From assembly GCA_022605955.1 (NCBI GenBank), contig JAKCOZ010000267.1, positions 1-64,000 on the forward strand: a stretch of DNA of 64,000 nt, written 5' to 3'. A program made the position numbers and the translations under genes. The stretch comes from Rallus limicola (Eukaryota; Chordata; Aves; Gruiformes; Rallidae). Below are positions 11,664 to 22,490 of the stretch, in pieces (the first letter of the stretch is position 1; every line of letters starts with the position of its first letter). The notes below the pieces were generated by a model. It did no database searches. It was not told the origin of the DNA and worked only from the letters and a program-made list of their open reading frames with translations.

Positions 11664-14600
11664 GTGCTTTTCTCGGCCCTAGCAGACTGCAGTTCAAAAC
11701 ATGCTAAACGTCCAGCAATAACTCCCAAAGTAAAGAAGCTAGGCCTGAAAGGCATAGCTTGTCTGAAACCTCCTAACAGGACACACGAGCAGACCCTGTC
11801 ACTTTGGCTCTCAGCCTTTTCCTTTGCCTGGAAAGAGGGAACATGCCTGGAACCTCCTACGGTGCTTTTCTCGGCCCTAGCAGACTGCAGTTCAAAACAT
11901 GCTAAACGTCCAGCAATAACTCCCAAAGTAAAGAAGCTAGGCCTGAAAGGCATAGCTTGTCTGAAACCTCCTAACAGGACACACGAGCAGACCCTGTCGC
12001 TTTGGCTCTCAGCCTTTTCCTTTGCCTGGAAAGAGGGAACATGCCTGGAACCTCCTACGGTGCTTTTCTCGGCCCTAGCAGACTGCAGTTCAAAACATGC
12101 TAAACGTCCAGCAATAACTCCCAAAGTAAAGAAGCTAGGCCTGAAAGGCATAGCTTGTCTGAAACCTCCTAACAGGACACACGAGCAGCCCCTGTCACTT
12201 TGGCTCTCAGCCTTTTCCTTTGCCTGGAAAGAGGGAACATGCCTGGAACCTCCTACGGTGCTTTTCTCGGCCCTAGCAGACTGCAGTTCAAAACATGCTA
12301 AACGTCCAGCAATAACTCCCAAAGTAAAGAAGCTAGGCCTGAAAGGCATAGCTTGTCTGAAACCTCCTAACAGGACACACGAGCAGCCCCTGTCCCTTTG
12401 GCTCTCAGCCTTTTCCTTTGCCTGGAAAGAGGGAACATACCTGCTACCTCCTACAGTGCTTTTCTCGGCCCTAGCAGACTGCAGTTCAAAACATGCTAAA
12501 CGTCCAGCAATAACTCCCAAAGTAAAGAAGCTAGGCCTGAAAGGCATAGCTTGTCTGAAACCTCCTAACAGGACACACGAGCAGACCCTGTCGCTTTGGC
12601 TCTCAGCCTTTTCCTTTGCCTGGAAAGAGGGAACATGCCTGGAACCTCCTACGGTGCTTTTCTCGGCCCTAGCAGACTGCAGTTCAAAACATGCTAAACG
12701 TCCAGCAATAACTCCCAAAGTAAAGAAGCTAGGCCTGAAAGGCATAGCTTGTCTGAAACCTCCTAACAGGACACACGAGCAGACCCTGTCACTTTGGCTC
12801 TCAGCCTTTTCCTTTGCCTGGAAAGAGGGAACATGCCTGGAACCTCCTACGGTGCTTTTCTCAGCCCTAGCAGACTGCAGTTCAAAACATGCTAAACGTC
12901 CAGCAATAACTCCCAAAGTAAAGAAGCTAGGCCTGAAAGGCATAGCTTGTCTGAAACCTCCTAACAGGACACACAAGCAGACCCTGTCACTTTGGCTCTC
13001 AGCCTTTTCCTTTGCCTGGAAAGAGGGAACATGCCTGGAACCTCCTACGGTGCTTTTCTCGGCCCTAGCAGACTGCAGTTCAAAACATGCTAAACGTCCA
13101 GCAATAACTCCCAAAGTAAAGAAGCGAAGCCTGAAAGGCATAGCTTGTCTGAAACCTGCTAACAGGACACACGAGCAGACCCTGTCGCTTTGGCTCTCAG
13201 CCTTTTCCTTTGCCTGGAAAGAGGGAACATGCCTGGAACCTCCTACGGTTCTTTTCTCGGCCCTAGCAGACTGCAGTTCAAAACATGCTAAACGTCCAGC
13301 AATAACTCCCAAAGTAAAGAAGCTAGGCCTGAAAGGCATAGCTTGTCTGAAACCTCCTAACAGGACACATGAGCAGACCCTGTCGCTTTGGCTCTCAGCC
13401 TTTTCCTTTGCCTGGAAAGAGGGAACATGCCTGGAACCTCCTACGGTGCTTTTCTCGGCCCTAGCAGACTGCAGTTCAAAACATGCTAAACGTCCAGCAA
13501 TAACTACCAAAGTAAAGAAGCGAGGCGTGAAAGGCATAGCTTGTCTGAAAACTCCTAACAGGACACACGAGCAGACCCTGTCGCTTTGGCTCTCAGCCTT
13601 TTCCTTTGCCTGGAAAGAGGGAACATGCCTGGAACCTCCTACGGTGCTTTTCTCGGCCCTAGCAGACTGCAGTTCAAAACATGCTAAACGTCCAGCAATA
13701 ACTCCCAAAGTAAAGAAGCGAGGCCTGAAAGGCATAGCTTGTCTGAAACCTCCTAACAGGACACACGAGCAGACCCTGTCACTTTGGCTCTCAGCCTTTT
13801 CCTTTGCCTGGAAAGAGGGAACATGCCTGGAACCTCCTACGGTGCTTTTCTCGGCCCTAGCAGACTGCAGTTCAAAACATGCTAAACGTCCAGCAATAAC
13901 TCCCAAAGTAAAGAAGCTAGGCCTGAGAGGCATAGCTTGTCTGAAACCTGCTAACAGGACACACGAGCAGACCCTGTCGCTTTGGCTCTCAGCCTTTTCC
14001 TTTGCCTGGAAAGAGGGAACATGCCTGAAACCTCCTACGGTGCTTTTCTCGGCCCTAGCAGACTGCAGTTCAAAACATGCTAAACGTCCAGCAATAACTC
14101 CCAAAGTAAAGAAGCTAGGCCTGAAAGGCATAGCTTGTCTGAAACCTCCTAACAGGACACACGAGCACACCCTGTCGCTTTGGCTCTCAGCCTTTTCCTT
14201 TGCCTGGAAAGAGGGAACATGCCTGGAACCTCCTACGGTGCTTTTCTCGGCCCTAGCAGACTGCAGTTCAAAACATGCTAAACGTCCAGCAATAACTCCC
14301 AAAGTAAAGAAGCTAGGCCTGAAAGGCATAGCTTGTCTGAAACCTCCTAACAGGACACACGAGCAGACCCTGTCACTTTGGCTCTCAGCCTTTTCCTTTG
14401 CCTGGAAAGAGGGAACATGCCTGGAACCTCCTACGGTGCTTTTCTCGGCCCTAGCAGACTGCAGTTCAAAACATGCTAAACGTCCAGCAATAACTCCCAA
14501 AGTAAAGAAGCTAGGCCTGAAAGGCATAGCTTGTCTGAAACCTCCTAACAGGACACACGAGCAGACCCTGTCGCTTTGGCTCTCAGCCTTTTCCTTTGCC

Positions 14601-16613
14601 TGGAAAGAGGGAACATGCCTGGAACCTCCTACGGTTCTTTTCTCGGCCCTAGCAGACTGCAGTTCAAAACATGCTAAACGTCCAGCAATAACTCCCAAAG
14701 TAAAGAAGCTAGGCCTGAAAGGCATAGCTTGTCTGAAACCTCCTAACAGGACACACGAGCAGCCCCTGTCACTTTGGCTCTCAGCCTTTTCCTTTGCCTG
14801 GAAAGAGGGAACATGCCTGGAACCTCCTACGGTGCTTTTCTCGGCCCTAGCAGACTGCAGTTCAAAACATGCTAAACGTCCAGCAATAACTCCCAAAGTA
14901 AAGAAGCGAGGCCTGAAAGGCATAGCTTGTCTGAAACCTCCTAACAGGACACACGAGCACACCCTGTCGCTTTGGCTCTCAGCCTTTTCCTTTGCCTGGA
15001 AAGAGGGAACATGCCTGGAACCTCCTACGGTGCTTTTCTCGGCCCTAGCAGACTGCAGTTCAAAACATGCTAAACGTCCAGCAATAACTCCCAAAGTAAA
15101 GAAGCTAGGCCTGAAAGGCATAGCTTGTCTGAAACCTCCTAACAGGACACACGAGCAGACCCTGTCGCTTTGGCTCTCAGCCTTTTCCTTTGCCTGGAAA
15201 GAGGGAACATGCCTGGAACCTCCTACGGTGCTTTACTCGGCCCTAGCAGACTGCAGTTCAAAACATGCTAAACGTCCAGCAATAACTCCCAAAGTAAAGA
15301 AGCTAGGCCTGAAAGGCATAGCTTGTCTGAAACCTCCTAACAGGACACACGAGCAGACCCTGTCCCTTTGGCTCTCAGCCTTTTCCTTTGCCTGGAAAGA
15401 GGGAACATGCCTGGAACCTCCTACGGTGCTTTTCTCGGCCCTAGCAGACTGCAGTTCAAAACATGCTAAACGTCCAGCAATAACTCCCAAAGTAAAGAAG
15501 CGAAGCCTGAAAGGCATAGCTTGTCTGAAACCTGCTAACAGGACACACGAGCAGACCCTTTCGCTTTGGCTCTCAGCCTTTTCCTTTGCCTGGAAAGAGG
15601 GAACATGCCTGGAACCTCCTACGGTGCTTTTCTCGGCCCTAGCAGACTGCAGTTCAAAACATGCTAAACGTCCAGCAATAACTCCCAAAGTAAAGAAGCT
15701 AGGCCTGAAAGGCATAGCTTGTCTGAAACCTCCTAACAGGACACACGAGCAGACCCTGTCGCTTTGGCTCTCAGACTTTTCCTTTGCCTGGAAAGAGGGA
15801 ACATGCCTGGAACCTCCTACGGTGCTTTACTCGGCCCTAGCAGACTGCAGTTCAAAACATGCTAAACGTCCAGCAATAACTCCCAAAGTAAAGAAGCTAG
15901 GCCTGAAAGGCATAGCTTGTCTGAAACCTCCTAACAGGACACACGAGCAGCCCCTGTCACTTTGGCTCTCAGCCTTTTCCTTTGCCTGGAAAGAGGGAAC
16001 ATGCCTGGAACCTCCTACGGTGCTTTTCTCGGCCCTAGCAGACTGCAGTTCAAAACATGCTAAACGTCCAGCAATAACTACCAAAGTAAAGAAGCGAGGC
16101 GTGAAAGGCATAGCTTGTCTGAAAACTCCTAACAGGACACACGAGCAGACCCTGTCGCTTTGGCTCTCAGCCTTTTCCTTTGCCTGGAAAGAGGGAACAT
16201 GCCTGGAACCTCCTACGGTGCTTTTCTCGGCCCTAGCAGACTGCAGTTCAAAACATGCTAAACGTCCAGCAATAACTCCCAAAGTAAAGAAGCTAGGCCT
16301 GAAAGGCATAGCTTCTCTGAAACCTCCTAACAGGACACACGAGCAGACCCTGTCACTTTGGCTCTCAGCCTTTTCCTTTGCCTGGAAAGAGGGAACATGC
16401 CTGGAACCTCCTACGGTGCTTTTCTCGGCCCTAGCAGACTGCAGTTCAAAACATGCTAAACGTCCAGCAATAACTCCCAAAGTAAAGAAGCTAGGCCTGA
16501 AAGGCATAGCTTGTCTGAAACCTCCTAACAGGACACACGAGCAGCCCCTGTCACTTTGGCTCTCAGCCTTTTCCTTTGCCTGGAAAGAGGGAACATGCCT
16601 GGAACCTCCTACG
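11664..16613 (+). repeat. 30-monomer HOR, copy C (first 25 units only)
   Basis: Twenty-five units matching 2160-7109 at a constant offset of 9504 bp (48 units). Verified pairs include cttttctcag 3351/12855, cgaagcctg 3621/13125 and 5997/15501, and the cacatgagc unit near 3864/13368. One unit, 12258-12455, differs clearly from its partner at 2754-2951. After 16613 the order breaks: the next unit is not the expected cctgctaac/ggaacttcc unit but a copy of unit 14832-15029. Confidence 0.9.
12258..12455 (+). repeat. Divergent monomer with clustered substitutions (conversion-like patch)
   Basis: Within an otherwise matching HOR copy this unit carries gagcagcccc and a cluster of changes at its end, where acatacctgctacctcc and acagtgc replace acatgcctggaacctcc and acggtgc. 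The partner unit 2754-2951 is standard. Clustering within about 22 bp points to a conversion tract rather than independent mutation. The same cluster, reverse-complemented, occurs at 59001-59026 in the inverted block. Confidence 0.8.
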
Positions 16614-17207
16614 GTGCTTTTCTCGGCCCTAGCAGACTGCAGTTCAAAACATGCTAAACGTCCAGCAATAACTCCCAAAGTAAAGAAGCGAGGCCTGAAA
16701 GGCATAGCTTGTCTGAAACCTCCTAACAGGACACACGAGCACACCCTGTCGCTTTGGCTCTCAGCCTTTTCCTTTGCCTGGAAAGAGGGAACATGCCTGG
16801 AACCTCCTACGGTGCTTTTCTCGGCCCTAGCAGACTGCAGTTCAAAACATGCTAAACGTCCAGCAATAACTCCCAAAGTAAAGAAGCTAGGCCTGAAAGG
16901 CATAGCTTGTCTGAAACCTCCTAACAGGACACACGAGCAGACCCTGTCGCTTTGGCTCTCAGCCTTTTCCTTTGCCTGGAAAGAGGGAACATGCCTGGAA
17001 CCTCCTACGGTGCTTTACTCGGCCCTAGCAGACTGCAGTTCAAAACATGCTAAACGTCCAGCAATAACTCCCAAAGTAAAGAAGCTAGGCCTGAAAGGCA
17101 TAGCTTGTCTGAAACCTCCTAACAGGACACACGAGCAGACCCTGTCCCTTTGGCTCTCAGCCTTTTCCTTTGCCTGGAAAGAGGGAACATGCCTGGAACC
17201 TCCTACG
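16614..17207 (+). repeat. Three-monomer block copied from 14832-15425
   Basis: The units here follow the order of 14832-15425: cgaggcctg with gagcacacc, a standard unit, then tactcggcc with tgtcccttt. They sit where copy C should have continued differently. The offset is 1782 bp (9 units). This looks like an unequal exchange between two units that both carry gagcagccc, after which the 30-unit order is lost. Confidence 0.75.
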
Positions 17208-20200
17208 GTGCTTTTCTCGGCCCTAGCAGACTGCAGTTCAAAACATGCTAAACGTCCAGCAATAACTCCCAAAGTAAAGAAGCTAGGCCTGAAAGGCATA
17301 GCTTGTCTGAAACCTCCTAACAGGACACACGAGCAGCCCCTGTCACTTTGGCTCTCAGCCTTTTCCTTTGCCTGGAAAGAGGGAACATGCCTGGAACCTC
17401 CTACGGTGCTTTTCTCGGCCCTAGCAGACTGCAGTTCAAAACATGCTAAACGTCCAGCAATAACTCCCAAAGTAAAAAAGCTAGGCTTGAAAGGCATAGC
17501 TTGTCTGAAACCTCCTAACAGGACACATGAGCAGACCCTGTCACTTTGGCTCTCAGCCTTTTCCTTTGCCTGGAAAGAGGGAACATGCCTGGAACCTCCT
17601 ACGGTGCTTTTCTTGGCCCTAGCAGACTGCAGTTCAAAACATGCTAAACGTCCAGCAATAACTCCCAAAGTAAAGAAGCTAGGCCTGAAAGGCATAGCTT
17701 GTCTGAAACCTCCTAACAGGACACACGAGCAGACCCTGTCGCTTTGGCTCTCAGACTTTTCCTTTGCCTGGAAAGAGGGAACATGCCTGGAACCTCCTAC
17801 GGTGCTTTACTCGGCCCTAGCAGACTGCAGTTCAAAACATGCTAAACGTCCAGCAATAACTCCCAAAGTAAAGAAGCTAGGCCTGAAAGGCATAGCTTGT
17901 CTGAAACCTCCTAACAGGACACACGAGCAGACCCTGTCACTTTGGCTCTCAGCCTTTTCCTTTGCCTGGAAAGAGGGAACATGCCTGGAACCTCCTACGG
18001 TGCTTTTCTCGGCCCTAGCAGACTGCAGTTCAAAACATGCTAAACGTCCAGCAATAACTCCCAAAGTAAAAAAGCTAGGCTTGAAAGGCATAGCTTGTCT
18101 GAAACCTCCTAACAGGACACACGAGCAGACCCTGTCACTTTGGCTCTCAGCCTTTTCCTTTGCCTGGAAAGAGGGAACATGCCTGGAACCTCCTACGGTG
18201 CTTTTCTCGGCCCTAGCAGACTGCAGTTCAAAACATGCTAAACGTCCAGCAATAACTACCAAAGTAAAGAAGCGAGGCGTGAAAGGCATAGCTTGTCTGA
18301 AAACTCCTAACAGGACACACGAGCAGACCCTGTCGCTTTGGCTCTCAGCCTTTTCCTTTGCCTGGAAAGAGGGAACATGCCTGGAACCTCCTACGGTGCT
18401 TTTCTCGGCCCTAGCAGACTGCAGTTCAAAACATGCTAAACGTCCAGCAATAACTCCCAAAGTAAAGAAGCTAGGCCTGAAAGGCATAGCTTCTCTGAAA
18501 CCTCCTAACAGGACACACGAGCAGACCCTGTCACTTTGGCTCTCAGCCTTTTCCTTTGCCTGGAAAGAGGGAACATGCCTGGAACCTCCTACGGTGCTTT
18601 TCTCGGCCCTAGCAGACTGCAGTTCAAAACATGCTAAACGTCCAGCAATAACTCCCAAAGTAAAGAAGCTAGGCCTGAAAGGCATAGCTTGTCTGAAACC
18701 TCCTAACAGGACACACGAGCAGACCCTGTCACTTTGGCTCTCAGCCTTTTCCTTTGCCTGGAAAGAGGGAACATGCCTGGAACCTCCTACGGTGCTTTTC
18801 TCGGCCCTAGAAGACTGCAGTTCAAAACATGCTAAACGTCCAGCAATAACTCCCAAAGTAAAGAAGCGAGGCCTGAATGGCATAGCTTGTCTGAAACCTC
18901 CTAACAGGACACACGAGCAGACCCTGTCACTTTGGCTCTCAGCCTTTTCCTTTGCCTGGAAAGAGGGAACATGCCTGGAACCTCCTACGGTGCTTTTCTC
19001 GGCCCTAGCAGACTGCAGTTCAAAACATGCTAAACGTCCAGCAATAACTCCCAAAGTAAAGAAGCTAGGCCTGAAAGGCATAGCTTGTCTGAAACCTCCT
19101 AACAGGACACACGAGCAGACCCTGTCACTTTGGCTCTCAGCCTTTTCCTTTGCCTGGAAAGAGGGAACATGCCTGGAACCTCCTACGGTGCTTTTCTCGG
19201 CCCTAGCAGACTGCAGTTCAAAACATGCTAAACGTCCAGCAATAACTCCCAAAGTAAAGAAGCTAGGCCTGAAAGGCATAGCTTGTCTGAAACCTCCTAA
19301 CAGGACACACGAGCAGACCCTGTCACTTTGGCTCTCAGCCTTTTCCTTTGCCTGGAAAGAGGGAACATGCCTGGAACCTCCTACGGTGCTTTTCTCGGCC
19401 CTAGCAGACTGCAGTTCAAAACATGCTAAACGTCCAGCAATAACTCCCAAAGTAAAGAAGCTAGGCCTGAAAGGCATAGCTTGTCTGAAACCTCCTAACA
19501 GGACACACGAGCAGACCCTGTCACTTTGGCTCTCAGCCTTTTCCTTTGCCTGGAAAGAGGGAACATGCCTGGAACCTCCTACGGTGCTTTTCTCGGCCCT
19601 AGCAGACTGCAGTTCAAAACATGCTAAACGTCCAGCAATAACTCCCAAAGTAAAGAAGCTAGGCCTGAAAGGCATAGCTTGTCTGAAACCTCCTAACAGG
19701 ACACACAAGCAGACCCTGTCACTTTGGCTCTCAGCCTTTTCTTTTGCCTGGAAAGAGGGAACATGCCTGGAACCTCCTACGGTGCTTTTCTCGGCCCTAG
19801 CAGACTGCAGTTCAAAACATGCTAAACGTCCAGCAATAACTCCCAAAGTAAAGAAGCTAGGCCTGAAAGGCATAGCTTGTCTGAAACCTCCTAACAGGAC
19901 ACACGAGCAGCCCCTGTCACTTTGGCTCTCAGCCTTTTCCTTTGCCTGGAAAGAGGGAACATGCCTGGAACCTCCTACGGTGCTTTTCTCGGCCCTAGCA
20001 GACTGCAGTTCAAAACATGCTAAACGTCCAGCAATAACTCCCAAAGTAAAGAAGCGAGGCCTGAAAGGCATAGCTTGTCTGAAACCTCCTAACAGGACAC
20101 CCGAGCAGACCCTGTCACTTTGGCTCTCAGCCTTTTCCTTTGCCTGGAAAGAGGGAACATGCCTGGAAGCTCCTACGGTGCTTTTCTCGGCCCTAGCAGA

Positions 20201-22257
20201 CTGCAGTTGAAAACATGCTAAACGTCCAGCAATAACTCCCAAAGTAAAGAAGCTAGGCCTGAAAGGCATAGCTTGTCTGAAACCTCCTAACAGGACACAC
20301 GAGCAGCCCCTGTCACTTTGGCTCTCAGCCTTTTCCTTTGCCTGGAAAGAGGGAACATGCCTGGAACCTCCTACGGTGCTTTTCTCGGCCCTAGCAGACT
20401 GCAGTTCAAAACATGCTAAACGTCCAGCAATAACTCCCAAAGTAAAGAAGCTAGGCCTGAAAGGCATAGCTTGTCTGAAACCTCCTAACAGGACACACGA
20501 GCAGACCCTGTCACTTTGGCTCTCAGCCTTTTCCTTTGCCTGGAAAGAGGGAACATGCCTGGAACCTCCTACGGTGCTTTTCTCGGCCCTAGCAGACTGC
20601 AGTTCAAAACATGCTAAACGTCCAGCAATAACTCCCAAAGTAAAGAAGCTAGGCCTGAAAGGCATAGCTTGTCTGAAACCTCCTAACAGGACACACAAGC
20701 AGACCCTGTCACTTTGGCTCTCAGCCTTTTCCTTTGCCTGGAAAGAGGGAACATGCCTGGAACCTCCTACGGTGCTTTTCTCGGCCCTAGCAGACTGCAG
20801 TTCAAAACATGCTAAACGTCCAACAATAACTCCCAAAGTAAAGAAGCGAGGCCTGAAAGGCATAGCTTGTCTGAAACCTCCTAACAGGACACACGAGCAG
20901 ACCCTGTCACTTTGGCTCTCAGCCTTTTCCTTTGCCTGGAAAGAGGGAACATGCCTGGAACCTCCTACGGTGCTTTTCTCGGCCCTAGCAGAGTGCAGTT
21001 CAAAACATGCTAAACGTCCAGCAATAACTCCCAAAGTAAAGAAGCTAGGCCTGTAAGGCATAGCTTGTCTGAAACCTCCTAACAGGACACACGAGCAGAC
21101 CCTGTCACTTTGGCTCTCATCCTTTTCCTTTGCCTGGAAAGAGGGAACATGCCTGGAACCTCCTACGGTGCTTTTCTCGGCCCTAGCAGACTGCAGTTCA
21201 AAACATGCTAAACGTCCAGCAATAACTCCCAAAGTAAAGAAGCTAGGCCTGAAAGGCATAGCTTGTCTGAAACCTCCTAACAGGACACACGAGCAGACCC
21301 TGTCACTTTGGCTCTCAGCCTTTTCCTTTGCCTGGAAAGAGGGAACATGCCTGGAACCTCCTACGGTGCTTTTCTCGGCCCTAGCAGACTGCAGTTCAAA
21401 ACATGCTAAACGTCCAGCAATAACTCCCAAAGTAAAGAAGCTAGGCCTGAAAGGCATAGCTTGTCTGAAACCTCCTAACAGGACACACGAGCAGACCCTG
21501 TCACTTTGGCTCTCAGCCTTTTCCTTTGCCTGGAAAGAGGGAACATGCCTGGAACCTCCTACAGTGCTTTTCTCGGCCCTAGCAGACTGCAGTTCAAAAC
21601 ATGCTAAACGTCCAGCAATAACTCCCAAAGTAAAGAAGCTAGGCCTGAAAGGCATAGCTTGTCTGAAACCTCCTAAAAGGACAAACGAGCAGACCCTGTC
21701 GCTTTGGCACTCAGCCTTTTCCTTTGCCTGGAAAGAGGGAACATGCCTGGAACCTCCTACGGTGCTTTTCTCGGCCCTAGCAGACTGCAGTTCAAAACAT
21801 GCTAAACGTCCAGCAATAACTCCCAAAGTAAAGAAGCTAGGCCTGAAAGGCATAGCTTGTCTGAAACCTCCTAACAGGACACACGAGCAGACCCTGTCGC
21901 TTTGGCTCTCAACCTTTTCCTTTGCCTGGAAAGAGGGAACATGCCTGGAACCTCCTACGGTGCTTTTCTCGGCCCTAGCAGACTGCAGTTCAAAACATGC
22001 TAAACGTCCAGCAATAACTCCCAAAGTAAAGAAGCCAGGCCTGAAAGGCATAGCTTGTCTGAAACCTCCTAACAGGACACACGAGCAGACCCTGTCACTT
22101 TGGCTCTCAGCCTTTTCCTTTGCCTGGAAAGAGGGAACATGCCTGGAACCTCCTACGGTGCTTTTCTCGGCCCTAGCAGACTGCAGTTCAAAACATGCTA
22201 AACGTCCAGCAATAACTCCCAAAGTAAAGAAGCTAGGCATGAAAGGCATAGCTTGTC
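17208..22257 (+). repeat. Heterogeneous forward units without long higher-order structure
   Basis: About 25 units with mixed and often private variants. Examples are gtaaaaaag with ggcttgaaag (17475 and 18069), tcttggccc (17612), ctagaagac with ctgaatggc (about 18810-18880), cacccgagc (20099), ttgaaaac (20208), ccaacaataa (20821), cagagtgcag (20989), ggcctgtaag (21050), aaaaggacaaacg with ggcactc (21675-21710) and gaagccagg (22032). A short run at 17604-18593 resembles 15624-16415 with one extra unit inserted. No repeated multi-unit order is seen. Such disorder is typical of older, less homogenised satellite near array edges or junctions. Confidence 0.8.
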
Positions 22258-22303
22258 CTGTTAGGACGTTTCAGACAAGCTAGGAAAAGCTATGCCTTTC
22301 AGG
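22230..22303. repeat. Fold-back inversion junction of the satellite array
   Basis: Forward units stop at unit position 100 (cttgtc, ending 22257) and reverse-complement units begin at position 120 (tgtcctgtt, from 22254). The bases tgtc at 22254-22257 belong to both sides, a 4-bp microhomology. The complementary arms gcttgtc (22251-22257) and gacaagc (22274-22280) are separated by a 16-base spacer (22258-22273). The right arm has a 10-bp insertion (taggaaaagc, 22281-22290; exact placement is ambiguous because aagcta is repeated). The pattern fits snap-back or template-switch inversion. The breakpoint lies three bases past the monomer dyad. Confidence 0.93.
22255..22267. other. Small perfect hairpin created at the inversion junction
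   Basis: gtcct and aggac form a 5-bp stem with a 3-base loop (gtt). In ordinary units the right side reads aggagg. A private g-to-c change at 22267 completes the stem. Confidence 0.6.
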
Positions 22304-22490
22304 CCTCGCTTCTTTACATTGGGAGTTATTGCTGAACGTTTAGCATGTTTTGAACTGCATTCTACTAGGGCCGAGAAAAGCACCGTAGGAGGTTCCAGGC
22401 ATGTTCACTCTTTCCAGGCAAAGGAAAAAGCTGAGAGCCAAAGTGACAGGGTCTGCTCGTGTGTCCTGTTAGGAGGTTTCAGACAAGCTA
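22291..22490 (-). repeat. Diverged first monomer after the inversion
   Basis: This unit has many more private changes than its neighbours. They are tttacattg (tttactttg elsewhere), gctgaacg (gctggacg), gcattctact (gcagtctgct), gttcactc (gttccctc) and gaaaaagctg (gaaaaggctg), in addition to the adjacent 10-bp insertion and the aggacg change. Elevated divergence next to a junction is expected where homogenising exchange is suppressed. Confidence 0.85.

Larger units (their letters stand above)
1..22257 (+). repeat. 198-bp satellite array, forward-oriented block
   Basis: About 112 head-to-tail units of exactly 198 bp, read here in the orientation that contains ctgcag, then ctaggcctg, then tttgcctgg, then ctacggtgc. 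The phase never slips: unit starts (gtgctttt) fall at 180, 378, 576 and so on, every 198 bases. The block starts mid-unit at base 1, so the array continues upstream of the window. Unit-to-unit differences are almost all single substitutions (for example cgaggcctg for ctaggcctg, gagcagccc for gagcagacc, tcgcttt for tcacttt). The unit length is close to a nucleosome repeat, which is common for centromeric satellites. The family is not recognised. Every base is accounted for by the repeat. Confidence 0.99.

Noticed and set aside
180..20210. Long plus-strand open frames (605, 1925, 1133 and 2848 codons) in the forward block as repeat-protein genes
   Set aside because: Each is the 66-codon satellite unit repeated. 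They begin at a recurrent gtg, and end only where a point change makes a stop (ttcataac at 1991, 7931, 11495; ttgaaaac at 20208). Large minus-strand frames overlap them. No promoter, upstream leader or non-repeat terminus is present.
22230..22303. Inverted repeat as transposon ends
   Set aside because: Both arms are satellite continuing for tens of kilobases on each side. There is no internal transposase and no target-site duplication.
22230..22303. Inversion as a pure chimeric fold-back read artefact
   Set aside because: The two sides do not mirror each other's private variants as a folded read would. An assembly join between two real arrays cannot be excluded from sequence alone.
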